A stretch of DNA of 5,652 bases from Syntrophomonadaceae bacterium. Lineage in GTDB: Bacteria > Bacillota > Syntrophomonadia > Syntrophomonadales > Syntrophomonadaceae. The DNA is taken from positions 1 to 5,652 of the forward strand of contig JAAYJY010000030.1 in assembly GCA_012522705.1 (NCBI GenBank), in the 5' to 3' direction. The position numbers were made by a program, and so were the translations under genes. Below the pieces are notes generated by a model. The model ran no database searches. It was not told where the DNA came from and was given only the letters and a program-made list of their open reading frames with translations. This document shows positions 5,339 to 5,652 of the stretch, piece after piece; positions within the stretch are counted from its first letter, which is position 1, and each line of letters starts with the position of its first letter.

Positions 5339-5344
5339 AGTATA
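5339..5344 (-). promoter_or_regulatory. Possible -10 box for the EVE gene
   Basis: TATACT on the - strand fits TATAAT at five of six positions and would start transcription about 36 bases before the EVE start codon. No convincing -35 element is seen 16-18 bases upstream, so this is tentative. The rest of the interval to the HD-GYP stop (5345-5478) holds no gene; CGCCCC (5397-5402) and GGGGCG (5437-5442) can pair but have no T run, so a terminator after the HD-GYP gene is doubtful. Confidence 0.3.
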
Positions 5345-5478
5345 GCCTGATTTGTAAGCGATTAGTGCCAGAACCTATAGCTCTGCCCATAAGATACGCC
5401 CCAACCCGGGATATGGATCGGCGGTACTTATGGTCCGGGGCGACTGGCGCCGGCCCTTGCCCCACAAGCTGCTCCCGG

Positions 5479-5652
5479 TCAATCCTCCCAGTCAAAGCCA
5501 AGTTCCCGGAATAGCCGGCAGCAAACCTCAACCACGGCGGGGTCATACAAAATCCCCTTGTGTTGGGTGATTTCCTCCAACCCGGGTTCGATTCCCAGGG
5601 CGGGGCGGTAGGGCCGGTGGGCGGCCATGGCCTCGACCACATCGGCTACCGC
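5479..5652 (-). CDS. HD-GYP domain protein, C-terminal 57 residues only
   Basis: The reading frame enters from the right edge and ends at TGA (5481-5479 on the + strand). The visible part reads AVADVVEAMAAHRPYRPALG, then GLEEITQHKGILYDPAVVEV and a C-terminal LGFDWED. This is the end of an HD-GYP domain, with the family's HRPYR segment and the KG.LYDP.VV stretch. HD-GYP proteins are metal-dependent phosphodiesterases that break down cyclic di-GMP, usually attached to a receiver, PAS or membrane sensor domain. The HD pair, the GYP loop and any sensor domain lie outside the window, so activity and input cannot be judged. There is no start codon inside the window to consider. The EVE gene follows on the same strand after 182 bases but has its own ribosome site and possibly its own promoter. 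Confidence 0.9.
   Translation of the reverse strand, partial: AVADVVEAMAAHRPYRPALGIEPGLEEITQHKGILYDPAVVEVCCRLFRELGFDWED

Noticed and set aside
5355..5380. Sigma54-like TGGCAC upstream of the EVE gene
   Set aside because: The matching GC element is two bases too close, and TTGC is absent, so it does not fit the -24/-12 pattern.
5337..5642. 101-codon open frame on the - strand near the right edge
   Set aside because: It is a shifted reading of the HD-GYP end; the true frame gives HRPYRPALG and stops at 5479.
4892..5652. EVE plus HD-GYP as a defence or signalling island
   Set aside because: No nuclease, methylase or NTPase partner is visible, the two genes are 182 bases apart, and both are common housekeeping-type families.

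Overview
The window is most likely from a Gram-positive, spore-former-like member of the Bacillota (Clostridia side). The evidence is strong AAGGAGG or AAGGGGG-type ribosome sites, TTG starts, a pyruvate-phosphate-dikinase regulatory protein, a class A penicillin-binding protein with an acidic tail, a DUF4013 membrane protein and an HD-GYP protein. This placement is inference; no 16S or other taxonomic marker is present. All three stop codons are used as normal terminators (TGA at 904-906, TAA at 3021-3023, TAG at 3828-3830), so there is no sign of a changed genetic code.

Left half, + strand (1-3340): the C-terminal part of a PBP1A-type enzyme (cut by the window edge), a cytoplasmic-type S8 subtilase, the PPDK regulatory protein (DUF299), and a small GIY-YIG nuclease-family protein. 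These four lie close together, point the same way and are followed by a large terminator hairpin (3367-3425), so they could be co-transcribed; they do not form an obvious single pathway. Each real start has its own ribosome site.

Middle, + strand (3426-4765): a 90-residue orphan protein with a strong terminator, a DUF4013 multi-pass membrane protein, then tRNA-Pro (anticodon CGG) with its own sigma70-type promoter and terminator. Right end, - strand (4892-5652): an EVE-domain protein, converging on the tRNA, and upstream of it the last 57 residues of an HD-GYP domain protein, entering from outside the window.

The most striking feature is damage. The subtilase is interrupted by an in-frame TAG just before its catalytic Ser region and appears to shift frame near its C-terminus. 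The DUF4013 gene has an in-frame TAA before its last membrane segments. In both cases clear family sequence continues past the stop. Recent decay or errors in the sequence/assembly are the ordinary explanations; recoding is possible but unsupported. I see no convincing novel multi-gene system, CRISPR array, insertion sequence or prophage here.
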